Below, piece after piece: positions 43,613 through 53,031 of a DNA stretch of 64,000 nucleotides (positions within the stretch are counted from its first letter, which is position 1; every line of letters begins with the position of its first letter). Under the pieces are notes generated by a model. It was not told the DNA's origin, did no database searches, and saw only the letters and a list, made by a program, of their open reading frames with translations. A program made the translations under genes and the position numbers. This DNA is from Pseudoalteromonas luteoviolacea H33-S (GTDB lineage Bacteria > Pseudomonadota > Gammaproteobacteria > Enterobacterales > Alteromonadaceae), in contig NZ_AUXY01000046.1 in the NCBI RefSeq assembly GCF_001625695.1, positions 1-64,000 of the forward strand, given 5' to 3'.

Positions 43613-44400
43613 GGTGACTCAATCAAGTTATAAAACTGATCAATTGCTTTAGTATATAAGAAGCTCTGCTCTAGCAGAGCTTCCATAACACCACTTCGTT
43701 TTGCTTTTACAATTTCTTGTTCAATCGAGGCTTTGTGATCTAAACAGGGGCTGAAATTAGACAAAGCCAGATACACATGATTAATTTGAATAGGCTCAGG
43801 TAACATCGCCAAAGGCACTGTTTTGCCAGATTCAAACCACGTATTAATTGTTTGCCACTGAGGTGCGATGAAATAATCGATCCTTTTTAATTTAATTAAT
43901 TGAATGGCTTTAGCGATACTGTCGGTACGAAGTAATTGTAAATTATCTATCTCAAGATTAAGCGAAGGTTCTGGGTTAAGCGACATATCGCGCAAAATTG
44001 CGCCTCTCAAACCATATAACTTATTCATGTTCATAACGCGCTTGCCACGACGATAGAATACCGCATAAGCAGAATCCGTAATGGCAGGGTGTAGTACAGT
44101 AAACCAATCTTTGGGGTAATTATCGCTTTGTAAGCCAACAAACATATCAATATGACCATCACGTGCCCACTGCATCACGCGCTGCATTGGCGCAGGTCTT
44201 GTCACTTCGACCGTGATTTCTTTGGGTATAATGGTACGCACAAACTCAAAGCCAATTCCTACCTGCTTTTCATCATTGATGGCATAACTAATAGGCGGCA
44301 TATCTGGACTACCAGACAAACGCACTAACGTGCACTGGGCATCACTTGCGACACTTTTAAAAAGGCAAAAAAATAGACATATGCAACATTGCTTATTCAT
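43609..44400 (-). CDS. Periplasmic amino-acid-binding-type (SBP_bac_3) protein
   Basis: A 263-residue protein with a signal peptide containing cysteines (CCICLFFCLFKSVASDAQC), then the extracellular solute-binding family 3 fold: SPDMPPISYAIN, GIGFEFVRTII, VMQWARDGHIDMFVG, and AKAIQLIKLKRIDYFIAPQW. No permease or ATPase lies next to it, so it is probably a lone periplasmic sensor or binding protein. It converges on the PstS-like gene with stops overlapping by four bases. Confidence 0.82.
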   Translation of the reverse strand: MNKQCCICLFFCLFKSVASDAQCTLVRLSGSPDMPPISYAINDEKQVGIGFEFVRTIIPKEITVEVTRPAPMQRVMQWARDGHIDMFVGLQSDNYPKDWFTVLHPAITDSAYAVFYRRGKRVMNMNKLYGLRGAILRDMSLNPEPSLNLEIDNLQLLRTDSIAKAIQLIKLKRIDYFIAPQWQTINTWFESGKTVPLAMLPEPIQINHVYLALSNFSPCLDHKASIEQEIVKAKRSGVMEALLEQSFLYTKAIDQFYNLIESP

Positions 44401-44570
44401 GCGGCTCTCGCGCCCACAAATTCCTAATGTTAGTTATAGACCATTTAAAATAAATAGACCTTGAACAAGCACCAACTAGGCCGTTTAAAAACTTCATTAA
44501 ATTCAATTTTAAGCCTCTAAACTCAGCCATTCACATGATACAGTAAGCAAAAAATTAACTACTTGATGCC

Positions 44571-46385
44571 GTGCGTATTTTTAATTCTCTCAAAATTGTA
44601 GGTTTACTGAGCATTATGACAATGAGTACACTAGCCTGCGCCAACAGCGCCCAAACCGATATTCGCCAGCTGCTTGGACAAAAGCTCATGCTGGACTTTC
44701 GCTACTTTTGCCAAAACGACGTCCAATGCCGTCAGCCCATGACGTCCTTGCCCCCTGAACTGGCTTCGCTTATCAAACAATATCATATTGGTGGCGTGAT
44801 TTTATTTGCTGAAAATGTGCAGCAAACAGCCCAAATCATTAAACTCACAACCGACTTGCAACAAGCCAGCGAGACGCCACTGTTTATTTCTATTGACCAA
44901 GAAGGTGGACGCGTAGCGCGGATCAACCGTGCAGAAGCAACCTCGTTCACTGGCAATATGAGCATAGGTGCAACCTATGATAAACACGGTGATAAGTATG
45001 CAACAAGCGTTGCAACAGTGATCGCCAAGGAGCTGATCAGCCTTGGGATCAACGTTAACTTTGCGCCTACTGTTGATGTAAACGCCAACCCACTGAACCC
45101 AGTTATTAATGTCCGCTCTTTTGGCGAAGACCCAAATCGAGTTGCACTTTTAGGCGCTGCACAAGTGAAAGCATTTGAGCATCACGGGGTTATTTCTGCA
45201 CTCAAGCATTTTCCAGGTCACGGAGATACCCATGTAGACAGCCATACTGGACTGCCAAGAGTTGATCATACATTGGCACAAATTGAGCGCCAAGACCTTT
45301 ACCCTTTTGCACAGATTATCAAGCAACAACAACCGGGTATGATCATGACTGCACATATTCAATACCCAGAATTAGACAGCAGTACAGTGACGAATAAGCA
45401 AGGTGAAAAAATGATTCGCCCTGCCACGATGTCGCGCGCCATTATGCATGACTTACTCAGAAGTAAAATGAATTACCAAGGTGTAACTATCACTGACGCG
45501 CTTGATATGGCTGGTGTCAGTGACTTCTTTACACCTGTTGATGCGGTTATTGAAACCTTTAATGCTGGGGTGGATATAGCGCTAATGCCAATACAAGTAA
45601 GAAATCCAAAAGATTTGGCAGAGTTTGTCACGTTTTTTGATGCACTCGCAAACGCAGTTGAAACGGGTAAACTAAATCAACATGACCTGATCCAGTCAAA
45701 TCAACGAATTGCCAAGCTCAAATCTCGCATGCTCAGCAAAAATGGAACACCCAGTCTTGCTATCGCAAAAAGCATGCTTGGCAACCCTCAGCATAGAAAA
45801 ATTGAAGCTGAATTAGCGCTTGCGGCGATAACCGAAGTGAAAAATCAAAACGTGCTGCCAATCAAAGCTGAAGAAGGTGCCCATATTCATTTAATTATGC
45901 CTGATAGACAAAAAGCAGCGGCTTTAAAGCAAGCTTTGCTCACTGAGATAAATAAAAATATTACGATCTCAGTTACTAGCCTCCAAGCTTTTAAACCAGA
46001 GCGAGCAAAACAGGGAATATTAAAAGCTGATTGGGTGATAAGTGCCTATGCATCACCCGAGCAAAGCGCGGCAGAAATTGGTGGGATGGATGATTTAGCA
46101 GAACTAGCGTCTTATGAAGTATCAAAGCAGCAACAGCCCAAAGCATTATTTGAGCTAATGCAGTTTGCACACACACATAAAAAAGAAAGTTTATTTGTCA
46201 GCTTGCGTGCGCCATACGAAATTGCAAAATATGCACCGTACAATCAAGCGGTTTTAGCAAGCTATGCCTATAATGTGGATGTAGTTATTGAAAATGATGT
46301 GCGCGGGCCTGCATATACAGCATTGGCAAAGGTGATAACTGGTAACGCAAAAGCCCATGGGACATTGCCAGTCAGCATCGATTAA
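44571..46385 (+). CDS. Exported GH3 beta-N-acetylhexosaminidase (NagZ-like)
   Basis: A 604-residue glycoside hydrolase family 3 enzyme that removes terminal N-acetylglucosamine. The NagZ motifs are present: KHFPGHGDTHVDSH with the catalytic Asp-His dyad (about residue 215), and the nucleophile in TDALDMAG (about residue 310). Unlike cytoplasmic E. coli NagZ (about 340 residues) it has a signal peptide and a C-terminal extra domain of about 220 residues, so it probably acts outside the cytoplasm, perhaps on chitin oligomers from the GH19 chitinase. The start is GTG at 44571 with no obvious ribosome-binding site. Confidence 0.92.
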   Translation: MRIFNSLKIVGLLSIMTMSTLACANSAQTDIRQLLGQKLMLDFRYFCQNDVQCRQPMTSLPPELASLIKQYHIGGVILFAENVQQTAQIIKLTTDLQQASETPLFISIDQEGGRVARINRAEATSFTGNMSIGATYDKHGDKYATSVATVIAKELISLGINVNFAPTVDVNANPLNPVINVRSFGEDPNRVALLGAAQVKAFEHHGVISALKHFPGHGDTHVDSHTGLPRVDHTLAQIERQDLYPFAQIIKQQQPGMIMTAHIQYPELDSSTVTNKQGEKMIRPATMSRAIMHDLLRSKMNYQGVTITDALDMAGVSDFFTPVDAVIETFNAGVDIALMPIQVRNPKDLAEFVTFFDALANAVETGKLNQHDLIQSNQRIAKLKSRMLSKNGTPSLAIAKSMLGNPQHRKIEAELALAAITEVKNQNVLPIKAEEGAHIHLIMPDRQKAAALKQALLTEINKNITISVTSLQAFKPERAKQGILKADWVISAYASPEQSAAEIGGMDDLAELASYEVSKQQQPKALFELMQFAHTHKKESLFVSLRAPYEIAKYAPYNQAVLASYAYNVDVVIENDVRGPAYTALAKVITGNAKAHGTLPVSID

Positions 46386-46464
46386 TAAGTGACCCAAACT
46401 AGTAATACGTCACCTAAAAGCCGCCTCGCATTGATGAAATCACGTCTATTTTTGTGGGGGTAAT

Positions 46465-47262
46465 ATGGATCCAAAGGCGTCCTTAACGGCACCTAACGCG
46501 ATTCGTGAAATGATCAGAGCCGGGGATTATTCAGGTCCAACCAATGGATTTGTGCCCGGCTTCACGCAATGTAATATTGTGATTTTGCCTAAGGCTTATG
46601 CTTTTGACTTTCAAAAGTATTGCCAAAATAACCATGATTGTTGTCCCTTATTAGCAACCAGTGTAAACGACGGCGAATACCACCTCAGTGCACTGGGAAC
46701 TAACATCGACATACGTAGAGATGTGCCTAAATATCGAGTGCTTCGCGATGGGCAACTGGTAGATGAAGTCACTGACATTGAAAGGCTTTGGCGCGATGAC
46801 TTCGTCACTTTTGCGCTTGCCAGCTATGTCGCCTTTGATTATGTATTACACACTTTTGGCTTTGATAACACCACGTCCAGCCCTGCACATACTCTACCCA
46901 TGTATATCAGTAATATACCCAGTGAATCGGTAGGGCCGTTTAAAGGGAATAAAGTAGTCTGTTTAAGGCCAATGGATACACAAGAAATTATTCGTGCCAT
47001 ACAAGCCGGTAGCATCAGTCGCGTACCACATGGTATTCCTGTTCATTTTGGCAACCCAGCTGATATTGGGATTAATAATTTGCAAAAGCCCAACTTTGGC
47101 GACCCGATTTTCATTCCAGACGACAAGCAACCTGTATTTTGGACAACCAGCCTCACCGCTCATCTCGCAATTACCCGTGCAGCGCCAGAATTGTGTATTA
47201 TAAACAGTCCTCAACATATGTTGGTCACAGATAGGCCAGATATGGATCTGTTAATACAATAA
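46465..47262 (+). CDS. DUF1445 (YcsI-like) putative hydro-lyase
   Basis: A 265-residue cytoplasmic protein of the DUF1445/YcsI family, some of whose members act as D-glutamate cyclases (5-oxo-D-proline-linked metabolism) or hydro-lyases. Family landmarks are NGFVPGFTQCNIVILP, DIRRDVPKYRV and VPHGIPVHFGNP. GTGGGGG precedes the ATG. It lies 17 bases before the PxpA-like gene, and the two together point to 5-oxoproline handling. The exact substrate is not established by sequence. Confidence 0.87.
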   Translation: MDPKASLTAPNAIREMIRAGDYSGPTNGFVPGFTQCNIVILPKAYAFDFQKYCQNNHDCCPLLATSVNDGEYHLSALGTNIDIRRDVPKYRVLRDGQLVDEVTDIERLWRDDFVTFALASYVAFDYVLHTFGFDNTTSSPAHTLPMYISNIPSESVGPFKGNKVVCLRPMDTQEIIRAIQAGSISRVPHGIPVHFGNPADIGINNLQKPNFGDPIFIPDDKQPVFWTTSLTAHLAITRAAPELCIINSPQHMLVTDRPDMDLLIQ

Positions 47263-47279
47263 TTAAAAAGTAGGTTGGC

Positions 47280-48014
47280 ATGCTGTTAAATTGTGATTTG
47301 GGCGAAAGCTTTGGTGCTTGGGAGATGGGGCTTGATAAAGAGGCTATGCCATTCATAGACATGGCAAACGTTGCATGTGGATTTCACGCAGGTGATCCTA
47401 GTGTTATGCAAAAAACGATAGCACTTGCTAAGCAGCATAATGTACTACTTGGTGCCCACCCAAGTTACCCTGATCTGCAAGGTTTTGGCCGCCGCTCGCT
47501 CACCATGGCTAAACAAGAGCTCATCAACTGTATTCACTATCAAATAGCAGCGCTAGAAGGGATGGCAAAAGTTGCTGGAATGACGCTCAGTTATGTTAAG
47601 CCCCATGGCGCGCTATACAATGACATGATGCGTGATGAGTCTATATTAACCACGCTCATAGAAGCGATCCATCAATACCCAAGTGATCTGAAGTTAATGA
47701 TTTTAGCCACATCACAAGCAAAGCAGCACCGCGCCCTTGCCCAGCAATATGAGGTGACTTTACTCTTGGAAGCGTTTGCCGATAGATTATATACCGATGA
47801 AGGGATGCTCACACCTCGCTCTGAGCCTCACGCAGTGCATAGCGAAGAGAAATTATTAGAGCAAGTAAAGCTTCTCGCTGGCAGTCAATCCGTGATAACC
47901 GCAAGCGGACACAAACTCGTGCTGGCAGCAGACACGCTGTGCGTGCACGGCGATAACCTTCACGCCATAAAACAAATAGAGAAAATAAGAACGATACTCA
48001 ACGATCCACAGTAA
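47280..48014 (+). CDS. pxpA: 5-oxoprolinase subunit A PxpA (LamB/YcsF family)
   Basis: A 244-residue member of the LamB/YcsF family. In bacteria PxpA works with PxpB and PxpC in ATP-dependent cleavage of 5-oxoproline to glutamate. Family segments are NCDLGESFGAWEMG, DMANVACGFHAGDP, LLGAHPSYPDLQGFGRR and VKPHGALYND. PxpB and PxpC are not in this window; they may lie elsewhere. An AGG precedes the ATG by about seven bases. It is in line with the DUF1445 gene and an acetyltransferase. Confidence 0.93.
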   Translation: MLLNCDLGESFGAWEMGLDKEAMPFIDMANVACGFHAGDPSVMQKTIALAKQHNVLLGAHPSYPDLQGFGRRSLTMAKQELINCIHYQIAALEGMAKVAGMTLSYVKPHGALYNDMMRDESILTTLIEAIHQYPSDLKLMILATSQAKQHRALAQQYEVTLLLEAFADRLYTDEGMLTPRSEPHAVHSEEKLLEQVKLLAGSQSVITASGHKLVLAADTLCVHGDNLHAIKQIEKIRTILNDPQ

Positions 48015-48041
48015 CTGTTTGCATTTTAAGTAGGGATAACG

Positions 48042-48569
48042 ATGGAGCTGATCACACCGAGATTAAGGCTCAGGCCGCTGACTAAAAATGACTGGCAGCT
48101 GTTTAAGAAATTAAACCAAAATCCAGATGTCATGGCTTACGTCGCAGATATACAAGCACAGCAAACTTTGAAATCACTTTTTGATGAACGCTGTACTCGT
48201 TGGCAAAAACAAACTGATGCGTGGCTCACGCTAGTCATAGAGCGAGTTGATACAGAAGAGTGTATCGGCTTACATGGGTTTAAAAGCTTCTCTGACAAGC
48301 CAAACATTGCAGAGCTGGGGTTTATGTTATGTCCTACTCAACAAGGCTATGGCTTTGCGTTTGAAGCATCCAAAGCCGTTATTGACTATGCATTTATTCA
48401 CCAAGGTTATGACACTCTATTGGCTACTGTCACTGTTGGCAATAATGCATCTGAGCAATTACTAAACAAGCTCGGATTTACTGTTTTTCAAATTATTAAA
48501 CAAAATTATCAAATAGGTGAACAGATATTTGATGATCTTCAACTTACGTTACATAACCCACATCGATAA
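48042..48569 (+). CDS. RimJ/RimL-type GNAT acetyltransferase
   Basis: A 175-residue GNAT enzyme. TPRLRLRPLTKNDW at the N terminus is the usual beginning of the RimL-type group, and GFMLCPTQQGYGFAFEA forms the acetyl-CoA loop region. NNASEQLLNKLGF is a typical late motif. It may acetylate a small amine or a protein N terminus; the substrate is unknown. AGGG upstream supports the start. It is the last gene of the DUF1445/pxpA unit, 27 bases after pxpA, and a hairpin follows. Confidence 0.88.
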   Translation: MELITPRLRLRPLTKNDWQLFKKLNQNPDVMAYVADIQAQQTLKSLFDERCTRWQKQTDAWLTLVIERVDTEECIGLHGFKSFSDKPNIAELGFMLCPTQQGYGFAFEASKAVIDYAFIHQGYDTLLATVTVGNNASEQLLNKLGFTVFQIIKQNYQIGEQIFDDLQLTLHNPHR

Positions 48570-48576
48570 AACATAA

Positions 48577-48608
48577 AAGCGCCACCCTGCGTAAATTAGG
48601 TGGCGCTT
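48577..48608. terminator. Bidirectional hairpin terminator
   Basis: AAGCGCCACC at 48577-48586 pairs perfectly with GGTGGCGCTT at 48599-48608 over a 12-base loop. The T run is on the minus-strand side, so it chiefly serves the beta-propeller gene; the acetyltransferase unit ends here too. Confidence 0.78.
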
Positions 48609-48649
48609 GGTCTGTCCAAGATGTCACTTGGAACATGAATGTACGCGAT

Positions 48650-50794
48650 TTAGAAAGGGCCAGCGTTTACATCAGGCGACTGCCATAAACTAGACCAGAC
48701 GAAATTTCCATGGACATAAAAGATCGTATCTCCATGAATGACGCCTCTATCATCTGCTGCGCGCACATAAGGAACGCTTTGCGGGGGCTCATCATAGGTT
48801 GCAACACTACTCCCGATGTAAGTTAAAGACCCTGAATCTGCGGTGCTAACCTCAAAAGCTGCCAACTCATTTTTGTTACCCCAATTACTGGTATTGTCAT
48901 CTTGAATAGTGACTTCCCATGACTCCACAGGTAATGTCATGCGGAACGTTTGATCGCTGACTTTTAAATAACTGAAAGCGTGATGGTCAAATTCGACAGG
49001 AGTATATCCACCTGCAAAAACATGTTCTTTAATTAAACTGGGTGATGTCATATCACTCACATCAAATAAACTTACTTTGGCGCCAAAATTGGGCGCTATA
49101 TCAGTTGAGGAATCATCGGAGGCATTAAATGGAAAGTCATCGACATTTTGCCCGACACCAATGAGCAGCTCATCAGACACGGGGTGAAGGTATGCAGAGT
49201 AACCTGGGATTTCAAGCGCACCAGCCATGATAGGTTCATCCGCCTTAGATAAATCTAATACATACAACGGGTCTATCTGTCTAAAAGTAACCACATAAGC
49301 TCGCTCGCCCATAAAGCGAACCGCATAGATATTTTCCTCTACCATACCATTTGACTCAACCTTACCTATCGGCGTCGGATGGGCTTCATTTGGCAAACGT
49401 GCTATCTCTTCAAGATCAGTCCCTTGTTGCTGCAATACAAATAACTGATGTACCATGCCCTTCGACTCGCTAAAACGCGTAGTGACAACGCGTAATTGGC
49501 TGTTATATTCACTCAACCTGAAAGCCGCATTACTGACATTTGACACGAGAATAGGTTCAATCATACCTATCAAATTACCACCAAATCCGAGCGACCCCTC
49601 TATTGCCCCGGATGCACTATAGGCAACCTTCCCACCGTCGAGTGAAAACTTATGCAATGCGGTTTGCGATAAGTCATCGAAACTTGTTACGTCACTAGGC
49701 CAAAAACGTTTATGTAAATAAATGCTCTCTTGAGAAGCATAAACGCCATCAGACGGCGCATTAATACAAGTAGATTCAATACTTGTAGGATTCTGCATAG
49801 AGATTTTAGTGATGGTCGTAATTATATTTTCGCTGTCTGATTCAGTTGCATCTGTTGGTATGTAACACGCACTTGCATCAAACAGTGGGGACTCTTCCCC
49901 AGAGTTTAAGTCCTTAATTTTAGGAATTAGATCCAACACATTAGCTTGATAAAGAGCCTGATAAATTGCTAGTTCATCTGTCTCATCGGTATCAAACGCA
50001 GCATGGTACTGACTGACCACATACAGCTCACTCCCTATCACTCGGCTATCAAGAATACTTCCTTCAATGCGATACTGGTTGATAACTTGTGGTTGCTCTG
50101 GTGAACTGACATCCGCAAAACTTAATTCAAACGTATTAGAAAACGTATTTAACGAAGGAGAAGTAGAGGCAGTCTCATTTGAATCAGTCGGCGCTTCTAG
50201 AGTGAGCACTGGATATTTGAATACAGATGCAAGTCGACCCTCATGCAAATATAAATCCTGATGACTATACAGCGAGTCAGAGGCTTCTATTTGTGTAATT
50301 TCTTCGATACCTTGGTCAGTTCGCTTCATTACACGCACATACTGCCTAAATACAGCACTATGCGAGAGTTCTTGTTCAGAGTGAGCGGCTATATAAAGAT
50401 AGTCCCCATCATATTCAATACGATCACCTTCATCAACGCCCGCTTCAACCACATTGGTTGAAGAAAACCCTGGGCTTGACTCCCCATCGGAAACAGGGGA
50501 AGCATTGACAGGCAATGAAGAATCAGTTTCGTTAACTGGTACCCGACTTAAATAAGCACCATTTTTTAGTAGTGAACTAAGCTCACTGGACGATGCTTTT
50601 TTTAATTTAGCTGATGATTCACCTAACCAATTCAATTCAGGGACACTGGTTGGTAAAGTCGACGGTCCTTGATCTCCATTATTATCACTATTGCTATTAT
50701 TATCACTGCCACCTCCGCATGCAACCAATGCTGGTAGTACAACCAATGCAACACCAGCTCGTACTAACGAAAGCGTAACTTTTGAATAAAACAT
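48650..50794 (-). CDS. Secreted beta-propeller lipoprotein
   Basis: A 714-residue lipoprotein with lipobox LVAC (LPALVACGGGSDNN) and a Ser/Asn/Gly/Asp linker. The mature part resembles the C-terminal beta-propeller domain family (PF09826): TNVVEAGVDEGDRIEYDGDY, YLYIAAHSEQ, RVIGSELYVVSQYH, VSDELLIGVGQN. Such proteins are surface or periplasmic, of unknown function, in marine bacteria and archaea. It appears monocistronic and shares the hairpin at 48577-48608. Confidence 0.85.
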   Translation of the reverse strand: MFYSKVTLSLVRAGVALVVLPALVACGGGSDNNSNSDNNGDQGPSTLPTSVPELNWLGESSAKLKKASSSELSSLLKNGAYLSRVPVNETDSSLPVNASPVSDGESSPGFSSTNVVEAGVDEGDRIEYDGDYLYIAAHSEQELSHSAVFRQYVRVMKRTDQGIEEITQIEASDSLYSHQDLYLHEGRLASVFKYPVLTLEAPTDSNETASTSPSLNTFSNTFELSFADVSSPEQPQVINQYRIEGSILDSRVIGSELYVVSQYHAAFDTDETDELAIYQALYQANVLDLIPKIKDLNSGEESPLFDASACYIPTDATESDSENIITTITKISMQNPTSIESTCINAPSDGVYASQESIYLHKRFWPSDVTSFDDLSQTALHKFSLDGGKVAYSASGAIEGSLGFGGNLIGMIEPILVSNVSNAAFRLSEYNSQLRVVTTRFSESKGMVHQLFVLQQQGTDLEEIARLPNEAHPTPIGKVESNGMVEENIYAVRFMGERAYVVTFRQIDPLYVLDLSKADEPIMAGALEIPGYSAYLHPVSDELLIGVGQNVDDFPFNASDDSSTDIAPNFGAKVSLFDVSDMTSPSLIKEHVFAGGYTPVEFDHHAFSYLKVSDQTFRMTLPVESWEVTIQDDNTSNWGNKNELAAFEVSTADSGSLTYIGSSVATYDEPPQSVPYVRAADDRGVIHGDTIFYVHGNFVWSSLWQSPDVNAGPF

Positions 50795-50949
50795 AGTTTT
50801 GCTCCTTGAATGAAAGTAACTTTACTTTAATACAGTGACGACATTCTTCTGTTATTTCGCTCGATCTATTTGTTATTTAATGTAACCACTTCTGGTAATT
50901 ACGAAAATTACTGGTAAATTTAGCTCTAGGTTTTACAGGAGTAAATTGA

Positions 50950-51945
50950 TTGAAACAGTTTTTCATATTGTTATCTCTGTGCTGCAGCTTATTCGCAAAG
51001 GATAGTATTGCAAACTGTAGTGAGAACAATGAGCAATGCACCGAAATAGGCAGATGGGATTTCTCTGTTGCCGTAGGTGCGGGTGTTGCGACCAACCCAG
51101 TCAGGGGCGGGGATAATGTGCCTTTAGTGGTATTGCCTTACATTAATTATTACGGTGATAAGTTCTTCTTTGACAACACAACTGCTGGCTACACTTTTGT
51201 AGAACAAAACAAGTTCGATGTCAGTGTTATCACCCAACTCAACACTGAGCAAGCATATTTTGAACGCTTCCACCCGAGTAATATATTAGTCAAAAATTCA
51301 TTTACTGGAGAGTCCAGTAATCCAGTTATAACACCCGAGCCAGGTGACTCAAATCCACCCACGAGCCAACCCGACTCGGATGGCGTAAACTCTGATGGTG
51401 ATAGCGGCGTTACAGATGGCGATAATGATTCGAATAATGATAAAGAAGACCCTGAACCAAATGAGCCCGCGAAATCAATCTCACTAGATACAATTTCTAA
51501 ACGGGATTGGGCGTTAGATGGTGGCATACTTGCACATTGGTATTTTGAAAACTCATCTAAACTAACTCTAGTTTGGCTCCATGATGTTACAAATACTTAC
51601 AAGGGATATCACGGCAGCCTCGATTACAGTTTTGTCATTCCAATACAAACAGACAGTCCATCCCGTTTAAAAGTCAAACTTGGGGCCGAATACAAAAACA
51701 AGCACTTAGTTGATTATTATTATGGGATCAGTCTCAAAGACTCACAATCACAGCACCATTTATATCAAGGTAAAGCCACTGTAAACCCATATGTAGGCGT
51801 TGCTTTTAACTATAAGTTAAATTCAAACTGGCAATTCAAGTTTAGTGCAAGACATACTTGGCTCGGGGCAGGCATTAAAGATAGTCCGCTTGTAGATCAA
51901 AGCTCTTCGTCCAATATTTTTATTGGGGGATTATATGAGTTTTAA
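50950..51945 (+). CDS. MipA/OmpV family outer-membrane protein with acidic loop insert
   Basis: A 331-residue beta-barrel of the MipA/OmpV family with a signal peptide. GRWDFSVAVGAGVATNPVRGGD and LPYINYYGDKFFFDN match the family start; the C terminus ends in Phe (GGLYEF). About residues 118-178 form a low-complexity insert rich in Asp, Glu, Pro, Ser and Asn (TPEPGDSNPPTSQPDSDG), probably an exposed loop. The start is TTG at 50950 with CAGGAG eight bases upstream. Its end overlaps the DUF3019 gene start, and the two-component genes follow. The usual role is in envelope stability or peptide resistance. Confidence 0.9.
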   Translation: MKQFFILLSLCCSLFAKDSIANCSENNEQCTEIGRWDFSVAVGAGVATNPVRGGDNVPLVVLPYINYYGDKFFFDNTTAGYTFVEQNKFDVSVITQLNTEQAYFERFHPSNILVKNSFTGESSNPVITPEPGDSNPPTSQPDSDGVNSDGDSGVTDGDNDSNNDKEDPEPNEPAKSISLDTISKRDWALDGGILAHWYFENSSKLTLVWLHDVTNTYKGYHGSLDYSFVIPIQTDSPSRLKVKLGAEYKNKHLVDYYYGISLKDSQSQHHLYQGKATVNPYVGVAFNYKLNSNWQFKFSARHTWLGAGIKDSPLVDQSSSSNIFIGGLYEF

Positions 51946-52333
51946 GCTGTCCTCTATCCTTGTTTTATGTTTGTTATTATCAAAAACGGTTAACGCACAA
52001 GCTAATGCACCAACAAAAAAAGCAAAACTTGAAATTAAACCCATGGTTTGCATGGTTAAATCTATGGGCCAAATTTGTGAGATGACTATTTCGGTCGACT
52101 GGTCTATCCAAAAACCACAAAATGTATGCTTATTTAAAAACGATACCTCTTTGCAGTGTTGGCAGAACACGCAAAAAGCAAAAACCAATATTAGTATCTC
52201 TATTTCTGAAGACATGATTTTTTCACTTAGAAACGAAAAGATGCATGTATTAGCAAATCAGAAAGTAAAGATAAACGCAGCAGTAAGCCGAAAGTATAGG
52301 CGCAAACTAAAATCTGACTGGAGCTTTTTTTAA
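51935..52333 (+). CDS. DUF3019 family periplasmic protein
   Basis: A 132-residue protein with a signal peptide (FKLSSILVLCLLLSKTVNA). The mature part has four cysteines (MVCMV, QICEM, NVCLF, LQCWQ) and matches DUF3019, small periplasmic proteins found beside MipA and two-component genes in Alteromonadales and Vibrio. The start ATG 51935 lies inside the end of the MipA gene with GGGGGA upstream, and its stop overlaps the response-regulator ATG by one base. It may be an accessory to the sensor kinase; this is inference. Confidence 0.85.
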   Translation: MSFKLSSILVLCLLLSKTVNAQANAPTKKAKLEIKPMVCMVKSMGQICEMTISVDWSIQKPQNVCLFKNDTSLQCWQNTQKAKTNISISISEDMIFSLRNEKMHVLANQKVKINAAVSRKYRRKLKSDWSFF

Positions 52334-53025
52334 TGGCTAAAGTAATCCTTGTTGAAGACGATGAAAGACTTGCAACGCTAACCGGACAATTTCTTGAAGG
52401 TAATAACTTTACTGTCACCATAGTTAATGATGGCGCTAAAGCAGTAAATACCATCATAGAGCAACAGCCTGATGTCGTTATTTTGGACATTATGTTGCCC
52501 AATTTAGATGGCTTTTCTATTTGTAGAGAAATAAGGCAAGCCTATTCAGGTCCCGTGTTATTTTTAACAGCCAAGGACAGTGATTTTGATCATGTAAGAG
52601 GGTTGGAAATTGGCGCCGATGATTATGTGATCAAGCCAGTTGAACCATACGTTTTGCTCGCCCGAGTTAATGCACTGCTACGACGTGGTGGCAAGCAGCA
52701 AGAAGAAAATGCTGACAATATCAAGCTTGGCCAATTAGAAGTCAACAAAGCTGCCCGTAAAGCCTACCTATCTGGTCAAGAAGTCGAATTAACCAGTTAT
52801 GAGTTCGACCTGCTATGGGAGCTTGCTAATAACGCAGGACAGACATTAAGCCGCGAGCACATTTATAATCAAGTCGTTGGGCGTGAATATGATGGTTTAG
52901 ACCGCAGTGTAGATGTGCGTATTTCTCGCCTACGCAAGAAGCTAGGTGATAATCCCGAACAACCATTTAGATTAGTGACTGTTTGGGGTAAAGGTTACTT
53001 GTGCTCTAAATCAGCTTGGGATTAA
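52333..53025 (+). CDS. OmpR-family response regulator
   Basis: A 230-residue regulator: receiver (1-120) with intact acids (LVEDDERL), phospho-Asp (VVILDIMLP), Thr (LFLTAKD) and Lys (YVIKPVEP), then a winged-helix domain (TSYEFDLLWELANNAG, DRSVDVRISRLRKKLGD, VWGKGYL). It is paired with the kinase gene six bases downstream. In Vibrio cholerae a similar regulator/kinase beside ompV (VprAB/CarRS) controls lipid A modification and antimicrobial-peptide resistance; equivalence here is inference. Confidence 0.93.
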   Translation: MAKVILVEDDERLATLTGQFLEGNNFTVTIVNDGAKAVNTIIEQQPDVVILDIMLPNLDGFSICREIRQAYSGPVLFLTAKDSDFDHVRGLEIGADDYVIKPVEPYVLLARVNALLRRGGKQQEENADNIKLGQLEVNKAARKAYLSGQEVELTSYEFDLLWELANNAGQTLSREHIYNQVVGREYDGLDRSVDVRISRLRKKLGDNPEQPFRLVTVWGKGYLCSKSAWD

Positions 53026-53031
53026 TGCGCC

